Source: Candidatus Latescibacterota bacterium (GTDB lineage Bacteria; Latescibacterota; UBA2968; UBA8231). From it: DNA of 64,000 nt. Each line of letters starts with the position of its first letter. Position 1 is the stretch's first letter. The position numbers were made by a program, and so were the translations under genes. Below, one piece after another: positions 16,413 through 24,344 of the stretch. A model generated the notes under the pieces. The model was not told the origin of the DNA and searched no databases. It saw nothing but the letters and a program-made list of their open reading frames with translations. The stretch lies in NCBI GenBank assembly GCA_022825185.1, contig JAJDYK010000164.1:1-64000 (forward strand), in the 5' to 3' direction.

Positions 16413-18700
16413 TGCGTTGTCCTTGTCAAAGGGGATGTTCTCTCAGGTGTTCTCACGTAGTATCCAATGCTTTCGGGTTGCCCTACTATCATCATCGTGG
16501 CCGGATAGCCATCCGCTTGCATTAGATCTTCGAGCCATGCGAGAACTTTGAGATCGTCGTTGCCAAGGGTCGTATCGACACCGTCCGGGTGAGAGTGCCA
16601 TTCCCCAATGTACTCTATCATCCCATGTACTTTCTGAGTGAGTGCTTCAACTTTCTCAAAAAGCCCCTCGGATCCCCTGATGTACAACGTAGGCCATTCT
16701 TCGCTATCGGGTGGGGAGGGTAACGCATCAACGATATAAACGATGCGTCTTTCCATATCGAAGGAGCCCAATAGAACGCCACCTGTTTCGTTGGGAAGTT
16801 TGGATTGGCGTAGAGTAGAGAGTTTCTTGAGCAATGCATCGTCGGTGAGGACTGTCCAACTGTTGATCTGTTTTCGCACCACGGGGGACGGGGACACATT
16901 GACTCGTTGGACGACGCCATCGTCACTTGAGCGCCAAATCGCCACCGTCGCATCGGTACCACGGATGACATTGCCTATCGCTCGCCCTCCCTGGCTCGCA
17001 TGGAGAGCCACCATGTGCTGAGGCAGTCTGCTAGTAATATCACGGCAGGATTGCGCATAGCGATACTGCCGGTCCACATGATCTAGGTGTCCCGATAAGC
17101 AGTGGTCGTTCAGAACGGCTCTATAGTACTGCATTTCAAGGGCATCAAGAGTAATGTCTCGTTCCTTGTCTTCCGCGAGCAGGACGAGATCTCGCCCAGA
17201 TGGGGTCAAGAAGAGCGAGATTCGGCGTGCCGCGCTCTCAGTGTCCCGAGCAAGCATCCTTGCGACGCTCACCGATGTCGACATGTCCAAGATCACATCG
17301 GCATCAGCAAGGGCCTTAGACAACTTTTGAGCCTGGTTCTCAGGATAAAGTACGTTTACTGGCAGTGCGCTGAACAGATTGACACCCTTCACGATGGTGT
17401 TGGCTGATAACGCGACAGCCTCTGCTTTATTCCACCCCACATAGTTCCCGTCGAGCGCGTGTCTCACTACGTTATGGGGCATCAGAAAATCGTGATCGAC
17501 CAGCGTCCATGTTCCAAACCCGGATCGAGCGAGATTCATGACGACTTGGGAACCGAGTGCTCCTAACCCGACTGTGACGAGACTCATCTCGTCCGCGTGA
17601 TCTTCACCGTTGAGCCTAGCTGCCATCAAGCGATCGACATCATGCGCTACGTTGAGCACATCGACACCCACGGTCTCACCATCCTTGGAGGTGTCCGGCT
17701 CTAGAAGAAGACCGACTTGATTTTCTTGCAAATCCCAAAGGCCGATTTTGATACCGAGTTGGCGAATCTGTAGGCCACCACCACTTTTGTTCTCTTCGGT
17801 GTCAAACAGGAAAAACGCCCACATATCAACAACCTCAATCGTGCCGTCGTCATGCCGCTTCTTGGGAAACAGGATGACGAGAAGAAGTTGGGCATCGAGA
17901 ACAGACCTGTCGCGAGTATGCCAGACCCGGAGACGCTCCCTTAGATCAGCAAGGAGATCGAATTTCGCAAGTGCCGTAACGGAGGCGAGGTCCGCAAGTG
18001 TCGTCGGCCTTCGATGAATAGCTCCGTGAGTCTGCGGTTCACAATAATGTACGCTGGCTACTATATCTACGGACTCGTCTTGTAGCTGACCTGTCTTCGC
18101 GACCAAAAAAGGCTTCTTGCCATTTACTGGCCTCACCTGTTCTATGAACAGAGGGACCGAGTCACACTCCCTGAGCTGAGAGGGCGGTGGTAATACAATA
18201 TGTCCGAGATAGTCCACGAGAAGTGGCTCTAGGGGTTGGTCGTCCTGATGGAGTTTCCCTTGTCCAGTTAAGGCGAGCCACCTACGGATGTCGTGAACAA
18301 ATTTTGGTGACGTCCAGCAACGCTTGAGATCCTCGTACGATCCTTCGTACAAACAGAGGTTGCGAGGGTACTCTTGCAGGTGCAGGTTGAGGTGCGGAAC
18401 TAGCGGGAAGTCTTCGCGCAGAGCATGGATGATCGGGACTATATCATCGGACTTGCAAAACGAGGCGGATATGCGTTCGATGGCCCTAATCGGGTAGTGT
18501 TGAACTTGCGCGACTTCTACGTCGACGTCAAACACGACGACCTCGACTTCACCTATCCTCCGGCATTCGACGAGCGTGGCAAACTCAATGCGCTTGGCTG
18601 ATAGACTGAGCGCGAGATCGCGTGCTTTTAAAACATCAAGCTCGCTAGGCTCGACGCGATCTCCGCAGACGTCGAAGTAGCTCGGCTTCAACTGCGCCAA
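16409..18700 (-). CDS. E2-E1-JAB fusion: ubiquitin-like conjugation and deconjugation enzyme
   Basis: A 763 aa three-domain protein. The N-terminal ~165 residues look like a bacterial E2/UBC-type domain, with C116 in 'PRNLCLYEG' as the likely thioester cysteine. A ThiF/E1 adenylation domain follows, with the nucleotide loop 'GLGALG' (378-383), 'DHDFLMPHNVVRH' and a candidate E1 cysteine C552 in 'SCRD'. The C-terminus is a JAB/JAMM protease with E638, H702-x-H704 and D715 as the zinc set. So activation, conjugation and removal of a modifier are in one chain, like CBASS Cap2 plus Cap3 but without a CD-NTase gene nearby. The start is TTG at 18700, overlapping the MBL gene by 13 bases. No ubiquitin-like gene is visible in the operon. 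Confidence 0.85.
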   Translation of the reverse strand: MAQLKPSYFDVCGDRVEPSELDVLKARDLALSLSAKRIEFATLVECRRIGEVEVVVFDVDVEVAQVQHYPIRAIERISASFCKSDDIVPIIHALREDFPLVPHLNLHLQEYPRNLCLYEGSYEDLKRCWTSPKFVHDIRRWLALTGQGKLHQDDQPLEPLLVDYLGHIVLPPPSQLRECDSVPLFIEQVRPVNGKKPFLVAKTGQLQDESVDIVASVHYCEPQTHGAIHRRPTTLADLASVTALAKFDLLADLRERLRVWHTRDRSVLDAQLLLVILFPKKRHDDGTIEVVDMWAFFLFDTEENKSGGGLQIRQLGIKIGLWDLQENQVGLLLEPDTSKDGETVGVDVLNVAHDVDRLMAARLNGEDHADEMSLVTVGLGALGSQVVMNLARSGFGTWTLVDHDFLMPHNVVRHALDGNYVGWNKAEAVALSANTIVKGVNLFSALPVNVLYPENQAQKLSKALADADVILDMSTSVSVARMLARDTESAARRISLFLTPSGRDLVLLAEDKERDITLDALEMQYYRAVLNDHCLSGHLDHVDRQYRYAQSCRDITSRLPQHMVALHASQGGRAIGNVIRGTDATVAIWRSSDDGVVQRVNVSPSPVVRKQINSWTVLTDDALLKKLSTLRQSKLPNETGGVLLGSFDMERRIVYIVDALPSPPDSEEWPTLYIRGSEGLFEKVEALTQKVHGMIEYIGEWHSHPDGVDTTLGNDDLKVLAWLEDLMQADGYPATMMIVGQPESIGYYVRTPERTSPLTRTTQ

Positions 18701-19815
18701 CCTGCCCGCGGTGCACGCTGGGACGTGGCCACAACGCCCGCGCTAAGTGTGCCCTTTTTCAGTGTCGCTTTGTTGTTCCCGATCTCTATTACGACTGGTT
18801 TCGGCGCTTTGTCCATCGTGACGACGAACTGTCCTCCAAGAGTGCTGACTACATCCTTATAGTAGCGCGCGGCCTGTCGATGTGGTGGCTGCGGGTCGTT
18901 ATCCTCGTCGCTGCCTGCTAAGGGAATAGGATTGCTTGTAGAAACAGCAATTGCTCCATCCTGCCCTTTCTTTTCGTACAACTGTGCCACTTTGGGGACG
19001 GGTGTCGTCTTGTCTTTTCCCTTCTCGGGGCCTATAGAAAGATAGCTGCAGTGATGAGGTAGCTTGACGATGTCCCACTCTAGGCGTGAGGTGTTCTGCT
19101 TTGACTCTGTGATTTCGACGATCTGGGTAAGCACCTCGTGAGTAGAATCAGCCAACAGCAACGCCTTGGTCCGAACGCTGTTGACCTCGAAAGTCACTTG
19201 TAGCACGAGCGAGTCCTCGTTCCTATCCTCGACTGTGTTATCATCCTGGCGGACGGCAAATGGGGAATGAACGAAGAACTCGGCTTGGTGTTTTTGCAAG
19301 GAAAACTCAGGCGCTAGTTCTCCCGCGCTCGTGATCAAGTGAAGCCTTTCGTCGAGCTTGATGCCGTTCTTCTCACACCATTCCTCCAGCCTTTCAGGAC
19401 GGGAGAAGACACGGATCCCTTTCCCTTCCCGGAATCGAAATCGAGCTTCCCTCTGCAGAATACGGGCCTCGTCATCGTCAGGGTTCGACTCTGTGATGAG
19501 TGCAGCGGGTACCCACATCACGTTCATTTTTATGCGACCTCCATTCTGGTGCTTTTGGGCATATTCGAGGTGAAAGAAGTCGGTCGCCCCCTTGAAGTGG
19601 TCTTTGTCTAGGTGGCTAAACGCTACGACATCGAAGTAGTCACGACCCTTCTCCTTGAGGTCAGCCCGGAGTAATTTCGGGAGGTCGCACCTTCGGTCGT
19701 CATCGTCGTCTGCGTCCCTAGTATCAGCGAAGTCGATGAGGGCCGTACTGCCGCAATCTAGTTCAATCCGACAGCAGTCAGCATTTCCTAGAGAGAACAA
19801 GGTCATTGTATGCAT
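18688..19815 (-). CDS. MBL-fold hydrolase (375 aa) upstream of E2-E1-JAB
   Basis: Metallo-beta-lactamase-fold protein. The metal motif HxDxDH is H68-D70-D72-H73 ('SHLDKDH'), and a later 'LPHHCSY' fits the second histidine pair. An acidic run 'DADDDDD' near residues 34-40 sits between the first strands. No signal peptide. The ATG at 19815 has a perfect AGGAGGT ribosome site that lies inside the last codons of the PIN gene. It overlaps the E2-E1-JAB gene by 13 bases. From memory, comparative genomics of prokaryotic ubiquitin-like systems (Iyer, Burroughs, Aravind) reported neighbourhoods linking E2/E1/JAB genes with MBL-fold genes; whether this is the same class needs a search. Confidence 0.82.
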   Translation of the reverse strand: MHTMTLFSLGNADCCRIELDCGSTALIDFADTRDADDDDDRRCDLPKLLRADLKEKGRDYFDVVAFSHLDKDHFKGATDFFHLEYAQKHQNGGRIKMNVMWVPAALITESNPDDDEARILQREARFRFREGKGIRVFSRPERLEEWCEKNGIKLDERLHLITSAGELAPEFSLQKHQAEFFVHSPFAVRQDDNTVEDRNEDSLVLQVTFEVNSVRTKALLLADSTHEVLTQIVEITESKQNTSRLEWDIVKLPHHCSYLSIGPEKGKDKTTPVPKVAQLYEKKGQDGAIAVSTSNPIPLAGSDEDNDPQPPHRQAARYYKDVVSTLGGQFVVTMDKAPKPVVIEIGNNKATLKKGTLSAGVVATSQRAPRAGWRS

Positions 19816-19821
19816 TTTAAT

Positions 19822-20400
19822 CTAACCTCCTATGGCGTCAGCTTTGGCGACACCTGTTTCAAATGATTTGTACAAATCCACAGGCATCAGCCTGGGTGCT
19901 GCTAGTTTGCAGAAAGAGGAAAGTTGCCTTTTCAATTCTGCGAGCACGAGCTTGTCCTCATCCGCTTCCTCAGTGGTAATCACGTTGGCACGAATGGCGA
20001 GCTCGAAGAGCCCTAGGGTGTTTAGGATATGCCCCGTGCCTAGACGAGCTTTGACGAGCTGCAGGAACTTGTGTTGCTCGTCCGACGCGACATACCAGCC
20101 TTGGACTTCCGCCATAGCTAAGCAAGCGGCCTCGCCCCTACCGATCACATGCGTGTGCTCGGCGTAGAGCACGAGTTCGTCAGTACTGGTGAATGCCCGC
20201 CGCCGGATATGATCTGCGTCGAAGGCACGGGCAAGTGCCCGCGAGTAGTCTGGAACTCTGATTTCGGCTTCGACTTCCAGAGGCACGACGAATTCGTAAC
20301 TGGCCAGCGCACCGAGCAAGTCGAGCCGGTCAATATGTATTAGGTTGATGAGTACGTTAGCATCGGTCACAACCACATATATTGGATTAAGAGCGCTCAT
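19822..20400 (-). CDS. PIN-domain protein ending in Gly-Gly
   Basis: A 192 aa predicted PIN-fold nuclease. The acidic positions are D13 in 'VTDANVL', E44/E46 in 'LEVEAEI', E90 in 'GRGEAACLA' and D107 in 'VASDEQ', so the metal site looks intact. It follows the XRE/ImmA gene with a TGATG overlap and precedes the 375 aa MBL gene by six bases. The C-terminus reads 'KADAIGG', an exposed-looking di-glycine of the kind used by ubiquitin-like modifiers, in an operon that encodes E1 and E2 domains. However, those Gly codons are also the AGGAGGT ribosome site of the next gene, so the tail may be a by-product of that signal. Confidence 0.82.
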   Translation of the reverse strand: MSALNPIYVVVTDANVLINLIHIDRLDLLGALASYEFVVPLEVEAEIRVPDYSRALARAFDADHIRRRAFTSTDELVLYAEHTHVIGRGEAACLAMAEVQGWYVASDEQHKFLQLVKARLGTGHILNTLGLFELAIRANVITTEEADEDKLVLAELKRQLSSFCKLAAPRLMPVDLYKSFETGVAKADAIGG

Positions 20401-21662
20401 CAGTTACTCCCGAGTAAACGAACCTCGACACCCTCGTCATCGTCGAGGCCTAGGGCAGAAATGGCTTGATCTACCTCCTCAGCGTCGACACCGACCAGGG
20501 TTACGACCTCGTGAAGTTTCATCCGAGAGATTTTTTCGCGGCGCAATGCCTCTAGAGCTAGACTTAGGAAACGGTCACGGAACTCGTTACGCTGTTGGTG
20601 GTTTGGCTCAGGGATCCCTAGGAGTTGCTCCAACTCGCGGCCTCTTGCCCAATCCTGTTTTAGCAAGATATCGAGTTCCTGGGCTGTGATAAGTCGTGTG
20701 CTCTTCAATCGGTAGCAGGCCGCAGTCCTGCTGACGCCAAAGTGGTGTGCCATCTGGACCACGTCGTAGATCTGTATTTCTTGGCTCCCAGGGGCAGAGC
20801 GTGTCCGAGCTCGGATGGGTGCCTCTTCGTCGAACACCTCGATCTCCCTCCTGCTCGGCCACCCCTTGCCAGAGGCATGGATGAACTGGAACACCGCATC
20901 GGCTGGCATCAGGAAACTCGCGGCGAAGGAGTTAGCACGGACCTCGCACAATTCGTCTCGGTCCTGCCCACGGCTGACGAGGCCCCGTTGGTCGCGGTCC
21001 ACAAGCACATGACAGTATTCATGTGCATACGAGAAGCGACGGCGTAAGATGTGATGCTCCCGGTTCGTCACAACTAGGAAGCCGATCTCGGGCTCGATGA
21101 GCGTCAAGCCCGAGATGTCCTCAGGAAGGCTGACTTGGGCCGTGCGAACCCCCTGAGCCTTGAGTATTTCGGCGATGTCCGGCAGTGAAGTAAGGCCTAG
21201 ACTGAGGCGCTTGCGCTCTTCAAGGGCAACGCGTTCACCCTGTTGTATAGCTTCCCAAGTAGTGAGAGGCTGCGGCAGCGGGTAGGAGGCAACCGTGGCA
21301 AGGTCGCGGTCGATGTCGAGTAGTCGCTCAAGCTTGGTCAACTCCCGACCTAGGTCCGTACTCCGGCGTAGGGCCTCAAACACCTCCTCTTGGCTCAGAA
21401 GTTCCGGATGAAGACGAAAGAGCACGACGAGAACATCCTCCTTGGCGGGGTTCTCGTCCGCCACGAAGCTCTGCAGATCCCTACCGAACAGGTAAGCAAG
21501 TCGAGACAGCTCGATACCTGTAACCGTACGGTTGCCGAGTTCCATCTGCGTCACAGTGGAGCGCGAAACTCCGAGGTGATGTGCAACGTCGTCTCGGGTC
21601 ATGGTGCTGGCCTCTCGGGCGTGCCTAAGCCTCTGCCCCAATTCCTTTTCGTCGATTGCCAT
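20400..21662 (-). CDS. XRE helix-turn-helix plus ImmA/IrrE-type metallopeptidase
   Basis: A 420 aa regulator-protease. Residues ~8-65 form an XRE helix-turn-helix ('MTRDDVAHHLGVSRSTVTQME' spans two helices). The zinc site is H214-E215-x-x-H218 in 'AHEYCH', with the downstream 'ELCEVRANSFAASFLMP' typical of ImmA/IrrE. A second helix-turn-helix-like segment lies near residues 310-330. In other systems such proteins derepress genes by cleaving a repressor after a stress signal; here one chain has both functions. It is the first gene of the operon, has an AAGGAGG ribosome site, and is the natural candidate for its control or activation (inference). Confidence 0.88.
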   Translation of the reverse strand: MAIDEKELGQRLRHAREASTMTRDDVAHHLGVSRSTVTQMELGNRTVTGIELSRLAYLFGRDLQSFVADENPAKEDVLVVLFRLHPELLSQEEVFEALRRSTDLGRELTKLERLLDIDRDLATVASYPLPQPLTTWEAIQQGERVALEERKRLSLGLTSLPDIAEILKAQGVRTAQVSLPEDISGLTLIEPEIGFLVVTNREHHILRRRFSYAHEYCHVLVDRDQRGLVSRGQDRDELCEVRANSFAASFLMPADAVFQFIHASGKGWPSRREIEVFDEEAPIRARTRSAPGSQEIQIYDVVQMAHHFGVSRTAACYRLKSTRLITAQELDILLKQDWARGRELEQLLGIPEPNHQQRNEFRDRFLSLALEALRREKISRMKLHEVVTLVGVDAEEVDQAISALGLDDDEGVEVRLLGSN

Positions 21663-21757
21663 ATCGTCGCCTCCTTAACTTATGCTTGCGACGGTGCGTC
21701 GCGTGCCTTTGCACTCTAATCAACCGATCCTAGCCGCAAGACATAATCTTGATGAAG

Positions 21758-21786
21758 AAATTAGGAATTCAAAATCGATTTGTCAA
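21758..21786 (-). promoter_or_regulatory. Candidate promoter of the E2-E1-JAB operon
   Basis: On the minus strand TTGACA (21786-21781) is followed after 17 bases by TAATTT (21763-21758), about 95 bases before the start of the XRE/ImmA gene. The -35 box is perfect; the -10 box is weak. The stretch is AT-rich compared with its surroundings. Confidence 0.35.
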
Positions 21787-22196
21787 ATTATGGCTATAGT
21801 CGTTAGGATTTCTATATCTGCTCTGTGAAGCTTGAACTGATGCCTGACGCAGACGGCCCTTAGGGGTTTCTATGGCGAATGGGATTGAGAATCCGGTGCA
21901 AACAGTCCTCCAAACCTCGTCTCCAGATTAACGAACTCGTCGTTATAGAGCCGGATATGCTCGGTCTACGCCTGCTCTTTCTCAGTGGGTTCGCCGGGTT
22001 GGGGCCACACTCGCCTAGAGTATGAACGTGTCTTTGACGATGGCTTCCACGATAGGTATCGTGTGCCGGCAACTACGGTTAAGGGGCGCGACCATGATGT
22101 GAGAATTCGACCACGGCTTGACCAATCTCCCTAAAAGACCCTTTGTAACACCTACACCCCACCCTCCTAACCGCCGGTCTAACTAGGAAAAGAATA
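21787..22196. other. Non-coding gap with a possible decayed coding fragment
   Basis: Together with the promoter region this is the only gap over 300 bases. No complete gene is seen. A plus-strand frame at about 21958-22134 reads without stops and ends 'YERVFDDGFHDRYRVPATTV...RPRLDQSP', which has a protein-like composition but no start or recognisable family. It may be the tail of a lost gene. Nothing else with structure was noticed. Confidence 0.25.
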
Positions 22197-23288
22197 ATGC
22201 AACCAACGCCAACCACCCCCAGCGTAAAGCAAGTCCCGCTCCTGACGGCGAGCCAGATAGCCCAGTTCAAGCGCGACGGCTTCCTCGTGCTCCCCGCCGT
22301 GCTCGACCCCGAACGCTGCCGCCGTGCTAGAGACGCAATGTGGGCCGCAATTGCAACCCACCTGCCCCGCATGAAGCGAGACGACCCCTCCACTTGGGAA
22401 CCGCTCACCGAAGAAGAAAGCGCCGCGCTCAACGCGCAGCGGCCCGAGGTCGGCGGCGACCCCTATTTCGCTGGCAACGGCCACCGCTTCTACGTCCGCA
22501 ACGGCGCTGAACAATTCATGCTCGACTTGGCCCCCCGAGCCTTGTGGCAAGTCGCTGAGCAATTGCTTGGTAAGGGCACGGTAGTGTGGCCTGCTGGAGA
22601 GGATGACGCTGGCATTACGACGGGTCCGTGCTTCATGTGCGACGACGCCGTGGGAGGGCTGGCCACCCACTTGGGCAAAGAGATCGAGAAGTGGCCAGAG
22701 AATGGCTCCTTCACCACCGAGGAAGCACTGCGCCTCCCCAAGACCGGCCCGGTATGGCTCAACGGACAAGGAACGCGCGGCTTGTATTGCACCCTGCCCA
22801 ACAGCCCGTCTCCCGGTCCCGAGTACCGCGGTGCCCACTCCGACGGTGCCTGCTACGGCCGCTGGCGATTGCAAATAGCGGCTTACATCGACGACCTACC
22901 ACCCAACTCCGGCGGCTTCACCGTGTGGCCGGGCAGCCACAGCCGAATCTGGCGCGATCAGTGGGATGCCTTCCTCGAAGGCGAAAAGCACACGGACAAA
23001 CACTTGGCCGAACGCAAGGCCGGCGGCTACAACGACCCCGTCATCCAGCGCATCAAAGCCGATACCCAGCCCTTTGATTGCCACGGCCCCGCTGGCACCG
23101 TGGTCTTGTGGCACACCAAAATTTTGCACATGGCCGGGCAGAATCAATCCACCGACGTCATCCGCCAAGCGACCATCTACGGTTTCCTCAAAACGCCAGC
23201 ATCCCTCCCCGACCCACTCGTAGTCGATAACACCAACGGCGACATCTGGCGAGATTGGTCCGACGAAGTCCGCGCCATCAATGGGTAG
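22197..23288 (+). CDS. Phytanoyl-CoA dioxygenase family protein (363 aa)
   Basis: Predicted Fe(II)/2-oxoglutarate oxygenase. Metal ligands are H214-x-D216 in 'AHSDGACYG' and H311 in 'ILHMAGQ', with R323 as the likely 2-oxoglutarate contact; 'SGGFTVWPGSH' is the connecting strand. The N-terminal segment 'ASQIAQFKRDGFLVLP' is the usual PhyH opening. It is longer than the other three copies in the window and only distantly related to them. A Gfo/Idh/MocA gene converges on it from the other strand. PhyH and Gfo/Idh/MocA genes often lie together in FCB genomes, probably in catabolism of unusual organic compounds; the substrate is unknown. Confidence 0.88.
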   Translation: MQPTPTTPSVKQVPLLTASQIAQFKRDGFLVLPAVLDPERCRRARDAMWAAIATHLPRMKRDDPSTWEPLTEEESAALNAQRPEVGGDPYFAGNGHRFYVRNGAEQFMLDLAPRALWQVAEQLLGKGTVVWPAGEDDAGITTGPCFMCDDAVGGLATHLGKEIEKWPENGSFTTEEALRLPKTGPVWLNGQGTRGLYCTLPNSPSPGPEYRGAHSDGACYGRWRLQIAAYIDDLPPNSGGFTVWPGSHSRIWRDQWDAFLEGEKHTDKHLAERKAGGYNDPVIQRIKADTQPFDCHGPAGTVVLWHTKILHMAGQNQSTDVIRQATIYGFLKTPASLPDPLVVDNTNGDIWRDWSDEVRAING

Positions 23289-23297
23289 CGACCACCC

Positions 23298-24293
23298 TCA
23301 AGAGCCCAGCGGTTCGACGGCGACCGCAACACCGGAACTCGATGAGGTGCGGGCGGCATCGGAAACCGCCTGCACCCAGTAGCCACTCTCCGCGTCACAG
23401 ACCGGTTTTTCACCGCGCTCCGCAGCGGCAGCGAAATCCTCGATCATCGGCAGATCGAACAGCTTCTCCTGTAGCGGCTCCACCGCAATCCTCTCCGTTC
23501 CATCGGGTAGCTCCAGAATCAGGTGATCCGCCGTCAACTCCAGCGGGTCGATCAGTATCCTGCCGCCATCGCCGTCGATCTGGGCAAAATCGTGACGCGG
23601 TGGCGAGGTCAGGATTGTCGAGTGCATGCCGATCCCTCCACCCTCGAAGCGCACGATCAGGGCGTCGGTGTCATCGACAGGCCAGTCGTGGCCGACCGCG
23701 TCAACCACAGCGCTCACCGACTGCGGCCGACCGCCGAAGTTCAACAGCACTTCGATGCGATGAGACGCCATTTCCATCAGGGCACCGCCAATGCCCGGTT
23801 CGATCCGCCAATCCCCCGCTTGCGGATCCCAGCGCCCGCTGTAATGGGTGCGCACGAAAACGACCCGGCCGATGCGGCCCGCAGCGATCAACCGCTTGGC
23901 CGCGACCACTTGTGGACAGGTGCGCCGACGGTAGGCGACCGCCAAGGTCACGCCGTGAGCCCGGCACGCAGCGATCATTTCGCGACACTCGGCGGCGTTT
24001 CTCGCCATCGGCTTCTCGCACAGTACGTGCTTTCCGTGCTCAGCCGCCAAGCAGGTGTAGTCGCAATGGGTATCGGTCGGCGTCGATACGATGACCGCCT
24101 CCACCCGGTCGTCGCGCACCAGTTCCGCTGCCGAGTTGTACGCGCGCGGGCCATTGAATCGCGCCGCGAATGCCCTGGCTGCTTCAAGGTCGCGACGGCA
24201 GACGGCGACGAGATCGGTCCGTTCCGAAGTTAGCAGGCTCGGCCCGAACGAATTCTCGGCTATGGAGCCGCAGCCAATGATGCCAAATTTCAT
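23298..24293 (-). CDS. Gfo/Idh/MocA family oxidoreductase (331 aa)
   Basis: NAD(P)-dependent sugar or cyclitol dehydrogenase-like protein. The Rossmann fold opens with 'GIIGCGSIAENSFG' (GxGxxA type), and the conserved E93-K94-P95 with catalytic-type Lys is in 'LCEKPMA'. The C-terminal half has the alpha/beta substrate domain ('GGALMEMASHRIEVLLNFGG', with the His typical of the family). No signal peptide. It is followed on the same strand by nothing close, and the serine hydrolase gene lies upstream. Specific substrate not determinable. Confidence 0.9.
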   Translation of the reverse strand: MKFGIIGCGSIAENSFGPSLLTSERTDLVAVCRRDLEAARAFAARFNGPRAYNSAAELVRDDRVEAVIVSTPTDTHCDYTCLAAEHGKHVLCEKPMARNAAECREMIAACRAHGVTLAVAYRRRTCPQVVAAKRLIAAGRIGRVVFVRTHYSGRWDPQAGDWRIEPGIGGALMEMASHRIEVLLNFGGRPQSVSAVVDAVGHDWPVDDTDALIVRFEGGGIGMHSTILTSPPRHDFAQIDGDGGRILIDPLELTADHLILELPDGTERIAVEPLQEKLFDLPMIEDFAAAAERGEKPVCDAESGYWVQAVSDAARTSSSSGVAVAVEPLGS

Positions 24294-24344
24294 GGTGAAA
24301 TCCTTGTCCCGGCGAGGCGGAATCCCGTCTCCCCGTCTCGTGGT

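Noticed and set aside
14833..21662. Reading the E2-E1-JAB operon as a type II CBASS system.
   Set aside because: No CD-NTase gene and no typical CBASS effector is present in or beside the operon; only the Cap2/Cap3-like domains are shared.
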